From an uncultured Erysipelotrichaceae bacterium (GTDB taxonomy: Bacteria; Bacillota_I; Bacilli_A; Erysipelotrichales; Erysipelotrichaceae): a DNA stretch of 54,875 bases. Positions 17,666 through 26,270 of this stretch are shown piece by piece; within the stretch, counting starts at the first letter, position 1; each line of letters starts with the position of its first letter. A model generated the notes under the pieces. The model did no database searches. It was given only the letters and a program-made list of their open reading frames with translations, and was not told the origin of the DNA. Position numbers and translations under genes: made by a program. The stretch is taken from positions 1-54,875 of the forward strand of contig OMXA01000011.1 in assembly GCA_900314905.1 (NCBI GenBank), given 5' to 3'.

Positions 17666-18772
17666 TTACCTCAGGAATGCCAGATTCATATCGGAGCAGA
17701 AGTTATCAAGACTGTACAGGACATAGACATCCTGATCCTCTTTCAGAAGCTCGGAGACGGGATTGTGATAATAGCGCAGATCCACCAGTTCTATCTCACT
17801 GTATTCTGAAGCAAGGAACGGGATGAGAATGTGGGAATAGCTGTCCTTGATCAGCAGCGCTTTCCTGCCATGTGTCACATCTGTCCTGATGTCGACGTAG
17901 GCATGGTTGCCATCTACGTAATAAGTATACTTGTCTTTCTCATTCAGGCGAGACTTGCTGTAGAGACTTTCAGAAGTGAGCTGATTATCATAATTCACAC
18001 TGACCTTCTGTTCCCCGCTTTCCGGGGTGATCGTATAGATGCGGTCGGGCTTGGTCCAGAATGCTCCGGAGCGGGAATACATCGTCCCTTCAAAGGAATC
18101 GCTTGCAAGGGTATAGGTGAAGCGGTTCGGTTCCTTGTTCAGCACATTCCTGCAGATCGCAGTATAGCCCATGTATGCACCGGACTCATTCCAGTGGTGA
18201 TCGGTATGGAAATACATGCTCGGGCTCGGGCTGGTATGCTGGGTGAAATTGATGAAATTCTGATCCGGGAACTTTCCGGAGATCTCTTCCAGGAGGGATT
18301 CCTGGTTGACATTCCAGGCGCCGGAGGGAAGATCTGTCTCTGCACCCCAGGCTGCGGTAGGTACCAGCAGGATATTCATCCTGATATGATTGTCTGCCGC
18401 AAAGCGATTGACCTGCTCAATATTGGCATCCAGGTTTTTTTCATTCACATCCTGGAATTCTCCGATCAGCCGATGATCTCCAGAGTAGTAGACATTGTTG
18501 TTCTCAATTGCAAGCGCAGCTCTCTTCACTCCTGATTTCAGCTCGATCCATGCATCCCGGTGCACGAAATGGTCACTGAACCAGGTCTCAAAATCATCAT
18601 CAAACTTTCCGCTGAAAATATGAGAGACACTGAGCTCCGGTGCTTTCGCCAGCGTTCTGTTCTCATTGTAGGAAACTTCTGCTTTCGGAGCGCAAGCATT
18701 CCAGATCGCAGATACTCCGATGAATGCTGCAAAGCAGCCGATTGTCAGAGTTTCAATCGCTTTTTTCGTCAT
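17666..18772 (-). CDS. DHHW-family (AlgX/AlgJ-like) surface polymer O-acetylation protein
   Basis: 368 aa with an N-terminal membrane anchor (about residues 8-28), so mostly outside the membrane. The hallmark TDHHWNESG (around residue 194) is present, as are NRTLAKAPEL near the start and KALLIKDSYS near residue 315, a SGNH-like arrangement. Such proteins work with an MBOAT partner to acetylate an exported polysaccharide or wall polymer; the partner gene lies 10 bases upstream. Which polymer is modified is unknown. The start ATG has a GAGGG site. Confidence 0.9.
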   Translation of the reverse strand: MTKKAIETLTIGCFAAFIGVSAIWNACAPKAEVSYNENRTLAKAPELSVSHIFSGKFDDDFETWFSDHFVHRDAWIELKSGVKRAALAIENNNVYYSGDHRLIGEFQDVNEKNLDANIEQVNRFAADNHIRMNILLVPTAAWGAETDLPSGAWNVNQESLLEEISGKFPDQNFINFTQHTSPSPSMYFHTDHHWNESGAYMGYTAICRNVLNKEPNRFTYTLASDSFEGTMYSRSGAFWTKPDRIYTITPESGEQKVSVNYDNQLTSESLYSKSRLNEKDKYTYYVDGNHAYVDIRTDVTHGRKALLIKDSYSHILIPFLASEYSEIELVDLRYYHNPVSELLKEDQDVYVLYSLDNFCSDMNLAFLR

Positions 18773-18782
18773 CGCTCATCCC

Positions 18783-20177
18783 TCAGAATCTGAAATACAG
18801 AAACGGATTGTAGCTGGCATCCACGATGAATGCGGTGCATACGGCAAGTCCTGCCACCGTCAGCAGCGGGACGAGCATCTCTCCTTTTTCGGTATTCAGA
18901 ATATTCCATTTCGTCTTTGCAATCGGAGTGCAGGCAATGGTGCCGGCAATCAGCAGGACCATGTTATCGCGCAGAAAGAACAGTGCCCGTCCGTCGGCAA
19001 GCATTCCCGAAGCACCGAACAGGCTTGAAAGATATCCTGCAATTGCATGCAGATCCGTGAAGGCAAACAGAACCCAGCCGATCAGGAATACGAAGATCGT
19101 GTAAACATGACGGATCCAGGCAGGTGACTTTTTCAGCCATTTCAGCAGGAACAGTTTTTCCATGATCAGAATCACTCCGTAATAGACGCCCCAGAGAACA
19201 AAATTCCAGGAGGCCCCATGCCAGAAGCCGGTCAGCAGCCAGACGATCATGATATTGATCAGCTGCCGCTTCAGGCCATGGCGGTTGCCGCCAAGCGGAA
19301 TGTAGACATAGTCGCGGAACCAGAAGGACAGTGTCATGTGCCATCTGCGCCAGAATTCCGTGATGGAATCGGAAATGTACGGATAATTGAAATTCTCCGG
19401 GAAATCGAAGCCGAGCATTCTGCCAAGGCCAATGGCCATATCAGAGTATCCGGAGAAATCAAAATAGATCTGGAAAGCATACAGGATGATGCCAAGCCAG
19501 GAAGTAAGCACGGAACGCTGTGAGAGGGGAAGCTGGGAGATTGTCTCGAAAACCTGCCCTGCATTATTTGCCAGCAGCACTTTCTTACATAGCCCGATGA
19601 TGAAACGACGGATTCCTTCATAGAAATTCTGACGGCTCAGGGTGCGATGATTGAGCTGCTTTGCGACTTCCACATAGCGTACGATCGGGCCGGCAATGAG
19701 CTGCGGAAACATGCATACATATGCACCGAAGGAAACCAGGCTCTTCTGCGGGTCAGTCTGTTTCCGGTACAGATCGATCGGATAGGACATGGTCTGAAAG
19801 GTGTAGAAGCTGATTCCGATCGGAAGGCTCAGATGAAGAACCGGAAGTCTGAGCCCGAGATGATTCAGATTGGCGGCGAAGAAGTCCCAGTATTTGAAAA
19901 AACCGAGCAGTGCAAGGTTCAGGACGATGCAGAGAACCAGGAAATGCTCTGCCTTCTTCCGGTCTGAATCGCGGAAGCGGGAAATGAAATTGCCGAATAT
20001 CCAGTTCATCAGGATTGAAAAGATCATGACCAGGATATAAACCGGCTCACCCCATCCGTAAAAGAACAGGCTGACGAGCAGCAGAACAAGATTCCGCCAT
20101 CTCATCGGCACGAGATAATAGACTGCCAGAACGATTGGCAGATAAGCAAACAGAAAGGTCAGACTGCTGAATACCAT
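18783..20177 (-). CDS. MBOAT-family O-acyltransferase (AlgI/DltB-like)
   Basis: 464 aa, polytopic membrane protein. The N-terminus MVFSSLTFLFAYLPIVLAVYY, the middle YFDFSGYSDMAIGLGRMLGFDFPENFNYPY and the active-site GFWHGASWNFVLWG (catalytic His) are textbook MBOAT features of the AlgI branch. It would pass acyl, probably acetyl, groups across the membrane to the DHHW protein encoded next. A GAGGG site precedes the ATG. Confidence 0.95.
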   Translation of the reverse strand: MVFSSLTFLFAYLPIVLAVYYLVPMRWRNLVLLLVSLFFYGWGEPVYILVMIFSILMNWIFGNFISRFRDSDRKKAEHFLVLCIVLNLALLGFFKYWDFFAANLNHLGLRLPVLHLSLPIGISFYTFQTMSYPIDLYRKQTDPQKSLVSFGAYVCMFPQLIAGPIVRYVEVAKQLNHRTLSRQNFYEGIRRFIIGLCKKVLLANNAGQVFETISQLPLSQRSVLTSWLGIILYAFQIYFDFSGYSDMAIGLGRMLGFDFPENFNYPYISDSITEFWRRWHMTLSFWFRDYVYIPLGGNRHGLKRQLINIMIVWLLTGFWHGASWNFVLWGVYYGVILIMEKLFLLKWLKKSPAWIRHVYTIFVFLIGWVLFAFTDLHAIAGYLSSLFGASGMLADGRALFFLRDNMVLLIAGTIACTPIAKTKWNILNTEKGEMLVPLLTVAGLAVCTAFIVDASYNPFLYFRF

Positions 20178-20275
20178 AGATCCCTCGCAACGAGGAACAT
20201 TATACCGTTTAATCCGATGATGCGCGCTTTGTTTTGCACGATTCGTGTGCTACTATTTTGCCGGAGAAAACAGCA

Positions 20276-21502
20276 ATGAAACAGAAACGTGAATTCCCGT
20301 CCGTGATTGTGACGAAGAAACAGGAAGGTTCCATCCGGAACGGTCATCCATGGGTTTATGAAGATGAACTGACGCAGTATCCGGAATATGTGGAAAATGG
20401 TTCTCTGATCGATGTGTTCGGGCAGAAGGGAAACTACCTCGGAACCGGGTTCTGGTCCGGATCATCCAGAATCCGGATCCGGATCCTGGATCATAATGCC
20501 AATGAAAAGTTCGATGATGCATTCTTTGCCCGCCGGGCAGGCTATGCCATCAGCTATCGCAGAGACGTGATGGGGGATGATTTCCATGCCTGCCGTCTGG
20601 TCCATGGCGAAGCAGATGGGCTGCCTGGTCTTACCATTGATCGATATGGCGATCTGCTTGTCAGCGAAGTGCTTTCCTTCGGCACGGATCTGCATAAGAA
20701 AACGATCTATGAAGCAATCGTCTCTGAACTGGAAGCTTCCGGAGAATCCATTTGCGGTCTCTATGAGCGAAACGAAGGAGAGCTCCGGAAGAAAGAAGGA
20801 CTGGAACAGTATAAAGGCTGGTATGATCTGGAAGGAAAACGGCATCCGGATTCCGTGATTACCGAGATCACGGAGAATGGCATCCGGTATGAAGTCGATG
20901 TGGAAAATGGTCAGAAGACCGGTTTCTTCCTGGACCAGAAGTACAATCGCCTTGCCGTCAGAAAACTTGCCAGAGGAAAGAATGTGCTTGATTGCTGCAC
21001 CCATACCGGATCCTTTGCCTTGAATGCGGCAGCTGGCGGGGCAGCATCCGTCACTGCAGTAGATATTTCTGATAGCGCTCTGAAGATGGCGGAAGCCAAT
21101 GCAGAGCGCAATGGGATGAAGGAGAAAATCTCATTTGTGCAGGCAGATCTCTTCGATCTTCTGCCCAGGCTGATTCAGGAACATGCGCATTACAGCTTCA
21201 TCATTCTGGACCCGCCCGCCTTCACGAAGAGCCGCAGAACGTTCCAGCATGCAAAGAGCGGCTATCAGAAGATCAATACGATGGCAATGCGGCTGCTGCC
21301 AAGGGGAGGATACCTGGCTACCGCATCCTGCAGCCACTTCATGCCGACTGAGGAATTCCGTGAGATTCTGAAGGCATCCGCATTGGAAGCGGGAGTAACT
21401 CTGAGGATTATCGAAGAGCGGCACGCAGCCCCCGACCATCCGGTCATTGCGGAAATTCCGGAAACAGACTATCTGAAGTTCTTCCTGCTTCAGATTCTCT
21501 GA
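20276..21502 (+). CDS. rlmI: Class I SAM-dependent rRNA methyltransferase, RlmI family
   Basis: 408 aa from the ATG at 20276, which has a GGAG site; the in-frame ATG at 20234 does not. Order: N-terminal PUA domain (NGHPWVYEDEL), a central EEHD-like region, then the Rossmann methyltransferase with VLDCCTHTGSFALNAA, VDISDSAL and DPPAFTKSRR. E. coli RlmI makes m5C1962 in 23S rRNA; members of this family in Firmicutes are assigned to it by similarity. It is divergent from the MBOAT gene. Confidence 0.88.
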   Translation: MKQKREFPSVIVTKKQEGSIRNGHPWVYEDELTQYPEYVENGSLIDVFGQKGNYLGTGFWSGSSRIRIRILDHNANEKFDDAFFARRAGYAISYRRDVMGDDFHACRLVHGEADGLPGLTIDRYGDLLVSEVLSFGTDLHKKTIYEAIVSELEASGESICGLYERNEGELRKKEGLEQYKGWYDLEGKRHPDSVITEITENGIRYEVDVENGQKTGFFLDQKYNRLAVRKLARGKNVLDCCTHTGSFALNAAAGGAASVTAVDISDSALKMAEANAERNGMKEKISFVQADLFDLLPRLIQEHAHYSFIILDPPAFTKSRRTFQHAKSGYQKINTMAMRLLPRGGYLATASCSHFMPTEEFREILKASALEAGVTLRIIEERHAAPDHPVIAEIPETDYLKFFLLQIL

Positions 21503-21522
21503 ATCGTACCCCCTCAATTATT

Positions 21523-21554
21523 GCTTTTCCTGCTTTTTCGGGAAAAGCTTTTTT
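21523..21554 (+). terminator. Rho-independent terminator of rlmI
   Basis: Stem GCTTTTCC (21523-21530) with GGAAAAGC (21541-21548), followed by six T. Confidence 0.85.
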
Positions 21555-21619
21555 GTTCCGGGAAATGAAAGCTCTGCCTGCGAAAGAGCTGGAACGGATG
21601 AGAAAATGCATGAAAAAAG

Positions 21620-21628
21620 TGCTATAAT
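21620..21628 (+). promoter_or_regulatory. Extended -10 promoter of the carD-like gene
   Basis: TGCTATAAT with perfect TATAAT at 21623-21628; no convincing -35. Predicted start near 21635, about 24 bases before the ATG. Confidence 0.75.
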
Positions 21629-21658
21629 ATCATTAGATTAGGGTACGGGGAGGTGTTC

Positions 21659-22156
21659 ATGTATAATATCAATGACATAGTGGTCTATCGCAGAGATGTT
21701 TGCAGAGTCGTTGGAAAACAGAATAGCAGCTTCAGTGGGGAAATGTGCTATGTTCTGGTGCCTTACGGGGCGGTGGACAACTCTGTCACGATGCAGGTTC
21801 CCGTCTCAAACAAGGGCGGGCATCTGAGAGATGTTGTCACGAAGGAACAGATTGATGAGCTCTGCCGCAGCGCCTCCTGCATGGAAACGCTGGAAAGCAA
21901 GCCGGCCAACATGAAGAGCCAGTATGCTGCTCTCATGAAAGGTGACAGCCTTGATGATCTGGTATGCATCATCAAGACTTCCTATCAGCGCAATCATGAG
22001 CGCCTGAAGAATCACAAGAAGCTTGCCAGCATCGATGGAGAATATCTTGCCAAGGCAGAGAAACTGCTCTATACGGAAATGTCCGTGGCAATGAATATGC
22101 CATATGAGGAATGCAAGAAATATTTTGAGAAGCAGGTCAGGAATTATTCCAACTGA
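21659..22156 (+). CDS. CarD-family transcriptional regulator (RNA polymerase-binding)
   Basis: 165 aa from the ATG at 21659, placed by a GGGGAGG site five bases upstream. The N-terminal Tudor-like RNAP-interaction domain is seen in YNINDIVVYRRDVCRVVGK and YVLVPYG, followed by an all-helical domain (DDLVCIIKTSYQRNHERLKNHKKLASIDGEYL in outline) that contacts promoter DNA. CarD/CdnL proteins stabilise open promoter complexes, often at rRNA genes. It is monocistronic, between its own promoter and a terminator. Confidence 0.88.
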   Translation: MYNINDIVVYRRDVCRVVGKQNSSFSGEMCYVLVPYGAVDNSVTMQVPVSNKGGHLRDVVTKEQIDELCRSASCMETLESKPANMKSQYAALMKGDSLDDLVCIIKTSYQRNHERLKNHKKLASIDGEYLAKAEKLLYTEMSVAMNMPYEECKKYFEKQVRNYSN

Positions 22157-22159
22157 GGG

Positions 22160-22186
22160 GAGGAAGAATGAGCTTCCTCTTTTTTC
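22160..22186 (+). terminator. Rho-independent terminator of the carD-like gene
   Basis: Stem GAGGAAG/CTTCCTC with six-base loop and six or more T, directly after the stop codon. Confidence 0.9.
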
Positions 22187-22352
22187 TTCAGCCTCTTTTG
22201 CAGAACACATGTCTTCATGATTCTTTCGTTTCCGGACCGCAGAAGAAATCACTAATCCATCTGAAGCGATCGAGACACGCGAAAAGCTTTCTGACGATCA
22301 TTGAATGAAGAATTGCTGTATTTCCGCAATCGGGAATCACCAGCAATGAAAA

Positions 22353-22388
22353 ACAGAACGCCAGAGCTTCTTAACTCCGGCGTTCTGT
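22353..22388 (-). terminator. Terminator of the small membrane protein gene
   Basis: Ten-base stem ACAGAACGCC/GGCGTTCTGT; on the minus strand it is followed by TTTTTCATTG. It lies 10 bases beyond the stop codon at 22398. Confidence 0.85.
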
Positions 22389-22397
22389 TCTGTGTCC

Positions 22398-22631
22398 TTA
22401 TTCAGCAGCGGCAGATGCACTCGCTTCAGCAGCCGGAGCTGCGGAAGCTGACTGGGTTGCGCGGATGCCGAAGGTGCAGCCGATCGTTACCGCTGCACAG
22501 ATGATCAGCGCCCAGAGCAGATGCTTGTTTGCGCTTGGTGCTTTGCGCAGCAATGCAATGATCCAGAAAACCAGAATGATCGGCAGAGCGATCCAGCCAA
22601 TCACTGCAACAATTCCGAAAAAAGTATTCAT
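22398..22631 (-). CDS. Small two-helix membrane protein, unknown
   Basis: 77 aa. Two hydrophobic helices (about residues 5-26 and 38-57) are separated by a short basic loop (RKAPSANKH), followed by a tail rich in Ala, Ser and Glu. A GAGG site lies nine bases before the ATG, and a terminator follows, so it is a real single-gene unit. I do not recognise a family. The Ala/Ser/Glu tail could be outside the cell, but orientation is a guess. Confidence 0.75.
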   Translation of the reverse strand: MNTFFGIVAVIGWIALPIILVFWIIALLRKAPSANKHLLWALIICAAVTIGCTFGIRATQSASAAPAAEASASAAAE

Positions 22632-22678
22632 CAATCAGATCCTCTTCTTTGTTCGACGCCATTCAGTATAGCAGATTC

Positions 22679-23419
22679 TCACTGAACATGCAGATGCGGG
22701 AAGACGTCTTTGAAGCTTGCCTGAATCAGAAGATCTGCATTCTGATCATATGGGGTCACGCTGCGGTTGATCAGCACCAGATGCCTGCCGGCAAAGTAGC
22801 GGATCAGTCCGGCTGCCGGATAGACGACCAGAGAGGTGCCGAGCACGATCAGCACGTCTGCACTCTGGATGGCGGCGACTGCTCCTTCCAGTACCGGCTC
22901 GCTCAGCCCTTCTTCATAAAGCACGACATCAGGCTTGATGATGCCTCCGCACACATCACAATGCGGAACCCCAGTACTCTCGGCAATGGTTTCCGGGGAA
23001 AAGAACTTTCCGCAGTTCATGCAGTAATTGCGCATCACGGATCCATGCAGTTCATAAACCCGCTTTGAGCCTGCTTTCTGATGAAGTCCGTCAATATTCT
23101 GAGTAACCACTCCAAGCGACTTCCCGGCAGCTTCGCACGCGGCGATAAAGCGATGGGTTTCATTAGGCTCTGCATTCAGATTCAGCATCTTATCCCGGTA
23201 GAACCGATAGAATTCCTCCGGGTTTTCTTCAAAGAAATGATGGCTGATGATTTCTTCCGGCGGGTACCTGTACTGCATATGATAGAGACCATCCTGACTG
23301 CGGAAATCCGGTATTCCGCTGTCGGTGGATACGCCTGCACCGGTGAAGAAGACAATGTGTTTTCCCTGATCAATGATGGTCTGAAGCTTTTCCAGCTTCT
23401 GTTCCAGCGATTCTTCCAT
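22679..23419 (-). CDS. cobB: NAD-dependent protein deacylase (sirtuin, Sir2/CobB)
   Basis: 246 aa from the ATG at 23419 with a GGGAGG site. All sirtuin motifs are present: GAGVSTDSGIPDFRS, TQNIDGLHQ, catalytic His in ELHGS, zinc ligands CMNCGKF and CDVCGG, and the NAD-binding GTSLVVYPAAGL. It removes acyl groups from lysine using NAD+. The start codon lies inside the end of the upstream WYL regulator gene (50-base overlap), so the two are probably cotranscribed and coupled. Confidence 0.95.
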   Translation of the reverse strand: MEESLEQKLEKLQTIIDQGKHIVFFTGAGVSTDSGIPDFRSQDGLYHMQYRYPPEEIISHHFFEENPEEFYRFYRDKMLNLNAEPNETHRFIAACEAAGKSLGVVTQNIDGLHQKAGSKRVYELHGSVMRNYCMNCGKFFSPETIAESTGVPHCDVCGGIIKPDVVLYEEGLSEPVLEGAVAAIQSADVLIVLGTSLVVYPAAGLIRYFAGRHLVLINRSVTPYDQNADLLIQASFKDVFPHLHVQ

Positions 23420-24404
23420 GAGATGCCTCCCGTTCTTTTTCATTATAAGTCGAATTGATGGAAGCGGCGATGCGGCGGAATTCCTCAATCAGGGAATCCG
23501 GAGCGAGCACGCAGATCCGGTCATAGAACTGCAGCAGCCAGCCGATCAAGGTCGGGGTGACGGCAGAACGGATGCTGGCAGTAAACGTATGTTCTGATAC
23601 CCTGGAGATCAGCAGATCCTGCCCGAACTGATCCAGCACCTGGTTCAGCAGGGAAAGATCAAATTCCACGGTAATCGTGACTGGCGTTCCATGATACATC
23701 CGGAATGAAGACTGCAGATAATGTTCCAGATCAAAAGGCACCAGCGGTTCCGGAATGCCGGTATCCCGGACGGAATCCATCTTGTCGATCCGGTAGTTCG
23801 AGAAGTCCTGATGGGCAGAATCACGGAATATGCAGTAATAGCGAGCTGCATCTGAGACGATGGCGTAGGGTACCATATGGTAATGCGCACCGCGTCTCCG
23901 ATAGCTCCGCCTGCCTGAAAGAGTACGGTCAAAGTAGCGGAATTCAGCTGCGGTGCCCTTTGAGATCGCCTTCAGCAGGATTTCAATGGCAGGCAGCACC
24001 TCATCGTTTCCGGTTTTGGCAATCGGTGGCTCCGGCAGTTTCAGAAGCCTCTGATCTGCTTCGCTGAGCAGTGCCCGGATCCTGCTGGAAAGCCGCATTG
24101 CACTCTTCGCAGACAGAGAAGGAGACTGAGTGATCAGATCAGTCAGAACAAAGGCTTCTGCCGGAGTCAGCACATGATCGATCCAGTATCCCTGTTTTCC
24201 GCCGCTGCGGCTGAAATGAATCGGAACTCCGCGATCCTTCAGAGCCTGGATGCATGCATAGATTGTCCGCCGGTCCGAAGGGACTCCCTCCAGCTCCAGG
24301 GCTGCAGACAGTTCCGGCATCGAGATTCTGTGCTGCTCATCTGATTGCGATTCCAGGAGTTCCTGAACCATCAGAACACTGAGAATTGTTCCATTTTTCT
24401 TCAC
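23370..24404 (-). CDS. WYL-domain transcriptional regulator
   Basis: 344 aa from the GTG at 24404. The N-terminal winged helix (ISMPELSAALELEG, DRRTIYACIQALKDRGVPI) is followed by the WYL domain (MVPYAIVSDAARYYCIF, NYRIDKM) and a WCX-like C-terminus. The start is set by the conserved opening K-K-N-G-T-I-L-S-V-L and by a TATAAT box ending seven bases before it, which implies a leaderless transcript; an ATG at 24371 is the alternative. The gene runs 50 bases into the sirtuin gene. A perfect inverted repeat just upstream may be its operator. Confidence 0.85.
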   Translation of the reverse strand: MKKNGTILSVLMVQELLESQSDEQHRISMPELSAALELEGVPSDRRTIYACIQALKDRGVPIHFSRSGGKQGYWIDHVLTPAEAFVLTDLITQSPSLSAKSAMRLSSRIRALLSEADQRLLKLPEPPIAKTGNDEVLPAIEILLKAISKGTAAEFRYFDRTLSGRRSYRRRGAHYHMVPYAIVSDAARYYCIFRDSAHQDFSNYRIDKMDSVRDTGIPEPLVPFDLEHYLQSSFRMYHGTPVTITVEFDLSLLNQVLDQFGQDLLISRVSEHTFTASIRSAVTPTLIGWLLQFYDRICVLAPDSLIEEFRRIAASINSTYNEKEREASHGRIAGTEAGKASDHH

Positions 24405-24411
24405 GGTTTCT

Positions 24412-24454
24412 ATTATACCCTTTTCGAGCACTGTACCTGATTATGTACAGTGCT
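24412..24454 (-). promoter_or_regulatory. WYL gene promoter with overlapping inverted repeat (candidate operator)
   Basis: The -10 box TATAAT occupies 24412-24417 on the minus strand. Immediately upstream, AGCACTGTAC (24427-24436) and GTACAGTGCT (24445-24454) form a perfect ten-base inverted repeat with an eight-base spacer, covering where the -35 should lie. No TTGACA-like -35 is present. The repeat also lies upstream of the divergent gene at 24500. It could serve as an operator for the WYL protein; on the plus strand it could also form a hairpin followed by TTTTTC. Confidence 0.6.
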
Positions 24455-24499
24455 TTTTCGGATTCTGCTTATCATCAGAATCAGAAAGAGGTGATTCCA

Positions 24500-25102
24500 A
24501 TGATCCGGCAGAAACATCGTTTTCAGTTCAGCATCAGTCTTCTGTTTCTTGCATATGCATATCTTGTGACAGGTTATCCTGCTGCGGCAGTCTTTTTCGG
24601 AATTGCCTCGTTTCTGACTGCGCTTCTCTTCCACTCGCTCGGAGTGCTGACCAGAAATCTGAATCAGATTCTGATTTCCGGGCTGATCCAGGCTGCTTTG
24701 ATCCGCTGGTCCGGCTTGGAACAATTCTTTCCGCAGATGCTTGTTCTTGCCTGCCTGAATGCGGGAGTCTCCGTTCTCTGGATGAGCAGCTCCCGCAAGG
24801 CAACCATAGAAACCATGCAGACAGTGCTCTCTGCCTGTGCTTTGATTCTGATTCTGGAGCTGGTTCTGCCAAGGACTGTGGTCTCCTGCTTTGCTGGTCT
24901 TTCTGCCTGCTCTGTTTCAGAAGGCTGCCTGGTGACTCTGCTGATTTTCGGCCCGCTTCTTACGCAGTACGGTCTGAAACAGACTGCTATTTTGGCCATC
25001 AAAAGGAAGGACAGATCGCTTATAATGAATCGGATACATTCACGGGGAGCGGAATACTATGACGGAATGGCTGGTAGGGCACTTTATAAAAAACAAGGAT
25101 GA
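24500..25102 (+). CDS. Polytopic membrane protein, unknown
   Basis: 200 aa from the ATG at 24500, preceded by an AGAGGTGATT site. About five hydrophobic segments are visible: SISLLFLAYAYLVTG, AVFFGIASFLTALLF, a third around residues 55-70, MLVLACLNAGVSVLW, and LILILELVLP onward. The last 14 codons overlap the start of the CDF gene. I recognise no family. It is divergent from the WYL regulator and shares the inverted repeat at 24427-24454, so regulation by WYL is plausible. Confidence 0.7.
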   Translation: MIRQKHRFQFSISLLFLAYAYLVTGYPAAAVFFGIASFLTALLFHSLGVLTRNLNQILISGLIQAALIRWSGLEQFFPQMLVLACLNAGVSVLWMSSSRKATIETMQTVLSACALILILELVLPRTVVSCFAGLSACSVSEGCLVTLLIFGPLLTQYGLKQTAILAIKRKDRSLIMNRIHSRGAEYYDGMAGRALYKKQG

Positions 25103-26252
25103 TGTTCAGAATGAACAGGTTAGACTGGCTTATGGCAATCTTTCCAGCATTACCGGAATTGTCTGCAATGTCTTTCTGTTTGCTCTGAAATTCATGATCG
25201 GGCTGCTCTCAAATTCCATTGCGATCATTTCCGATGCATTCAATAACCTGTCTGACTGTCTGAGCTGCGTTGTGACCTTGTTCGGCTATCATCTTGCCGC
25301 AAAGCCAGCTGATCAGGAACATCCGTTCGGCCATGGGCGCATGGAATACATTGTCTCATTCTTTGTTTCCGGGGCGATTCTGATCGTCGGATTCGAGCTG
25401 TTCCGCTCTTCGATCACGAAGATCATTCATCCGGAACAGATTCATTTTTCATGGGTGATGGTGATCATTCTGGGCGCATCCATTCTGGTCAAGATCTGGA
25501 TGGGGTTCTTCAATCAGAAGCTGGGAAAGCGCATCAATAACATCGCAATGATCGCAACCGGGCAGGATTCCATGAATGATGTGCTGGCAACCTCTGCAAC
25601 CCTGGCTGCATTGATTCTTTCGGCATGGATTCCTTCGATTCCGTTTGACGGCATTGCCGGTCTGGTCGTCTCATTGTTTATTTTCTATTCCGGCTATGGC
25701 ATTGCCAAGGAAATCATCGATAAACTGCTTGGCGGACCGGCAAGCCATGAACTGACAGAAAAGATCCGCACGCTGATTCTTTCTCATCCTGAGATCATCG
25801 GCGTTCATGACATGATGATTCATGACTACGGACCTGGCAGACAATTCGGGTCTGCGCATGCAGAAGTAGAATCATCCATGGATTTTCTGGAAGCACATGA
25901 TGTGATTGACCGGGCGGAACGAGAAGTGTATGAGAAGACCCATGTATTCATGACGCTGCACATGGATCCGATTGATATTTCTGATCCGCAGACCAATGCT
26001 TATCGCGAAGAAGTCATGCATATTCTGCACAGCATCGACCCGAAGCTGAGCATGCATGATTTCCGGGTGGTCTATGGGCAGACACACACCAATCTCGTAT
26101 TCGATGTGGTGATTCCGTTTGGCTGTCCGCATACCGCTCAGGAAATCAAAGACCGGATCAATTCTGCCTTGAGCAACCAGGTTCAGAAACTGTATACCGT
26201 GATCACGTTTGACCATGAGTTTACTTCCGGATCGGACAGCGAAGATCTGTAA
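25059..26252 (+). CDS. Cation diffusion facilitator (CDF) metal exporter
   Basis: 397 aa. Six membrane helices with SIAIISDAFNNLSD in helix 2 and HPFGHGRMEYI after helix 3 are the CDF signature; the Asp/Asn and His positions match the metal-transport site. In helix 5 GQDSMNDVLAT gives the paired D-x-x-x-D site. A cytoplasmic C-terminal domain follows, with VHDMMIHDYGPG. It probably exports Zn2+, Mn2+ or Fe2+. A GGGGAG site precedes the ATG, and a TATAAT at about 25021 inside the preceding gene may be its own promoter. Confidence 0.92.
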   Translation: MTEWLVGHFIKNKDDVQNEQVRLAYGNLSSITGIVCNVFLFALKFMIGLLSNSIAIISDAFNNLSDCLSCVVTLFGYHLAAKPADQEHPFGHGRMEYIVSFFVSGAILIVGFELFRSSITKIIHPEQIHFSWVMVIILGASILVKIWMGFFNQKLGKRINNIAMIATGQDSMNDVLATSATLAALILSAWIPSIPFDGIAGLVVSLFIFYSGYGIAKEIIDKLLGGPASHELTEKIRTLILSHPEIIGVHDMMIHDYGPGRQFGSAHAEVESSMDFLEAHDVIDRAEREVYEKTHVFMTLHMDPIDISDPQTNAYREEVMHILHSIDPKLSMHDFRVVYGQTHTNLVFDVVIPFGCPHTAQEIKDRINSALSNQVQKLYTVITFDHEFTSGSDSEDL

Positions 26253-26270
26253 CAGGAAAGCAGGGAAGGT

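Noticed and set aside
24427-24460. Reading the 10-8-10 inverted repeat as a plus-strand terminator
   Set aside because: It has a short T-run on the plus strand, but no plus-strand gene lies upstream to be ended; an operator role between divergent genes fits better.
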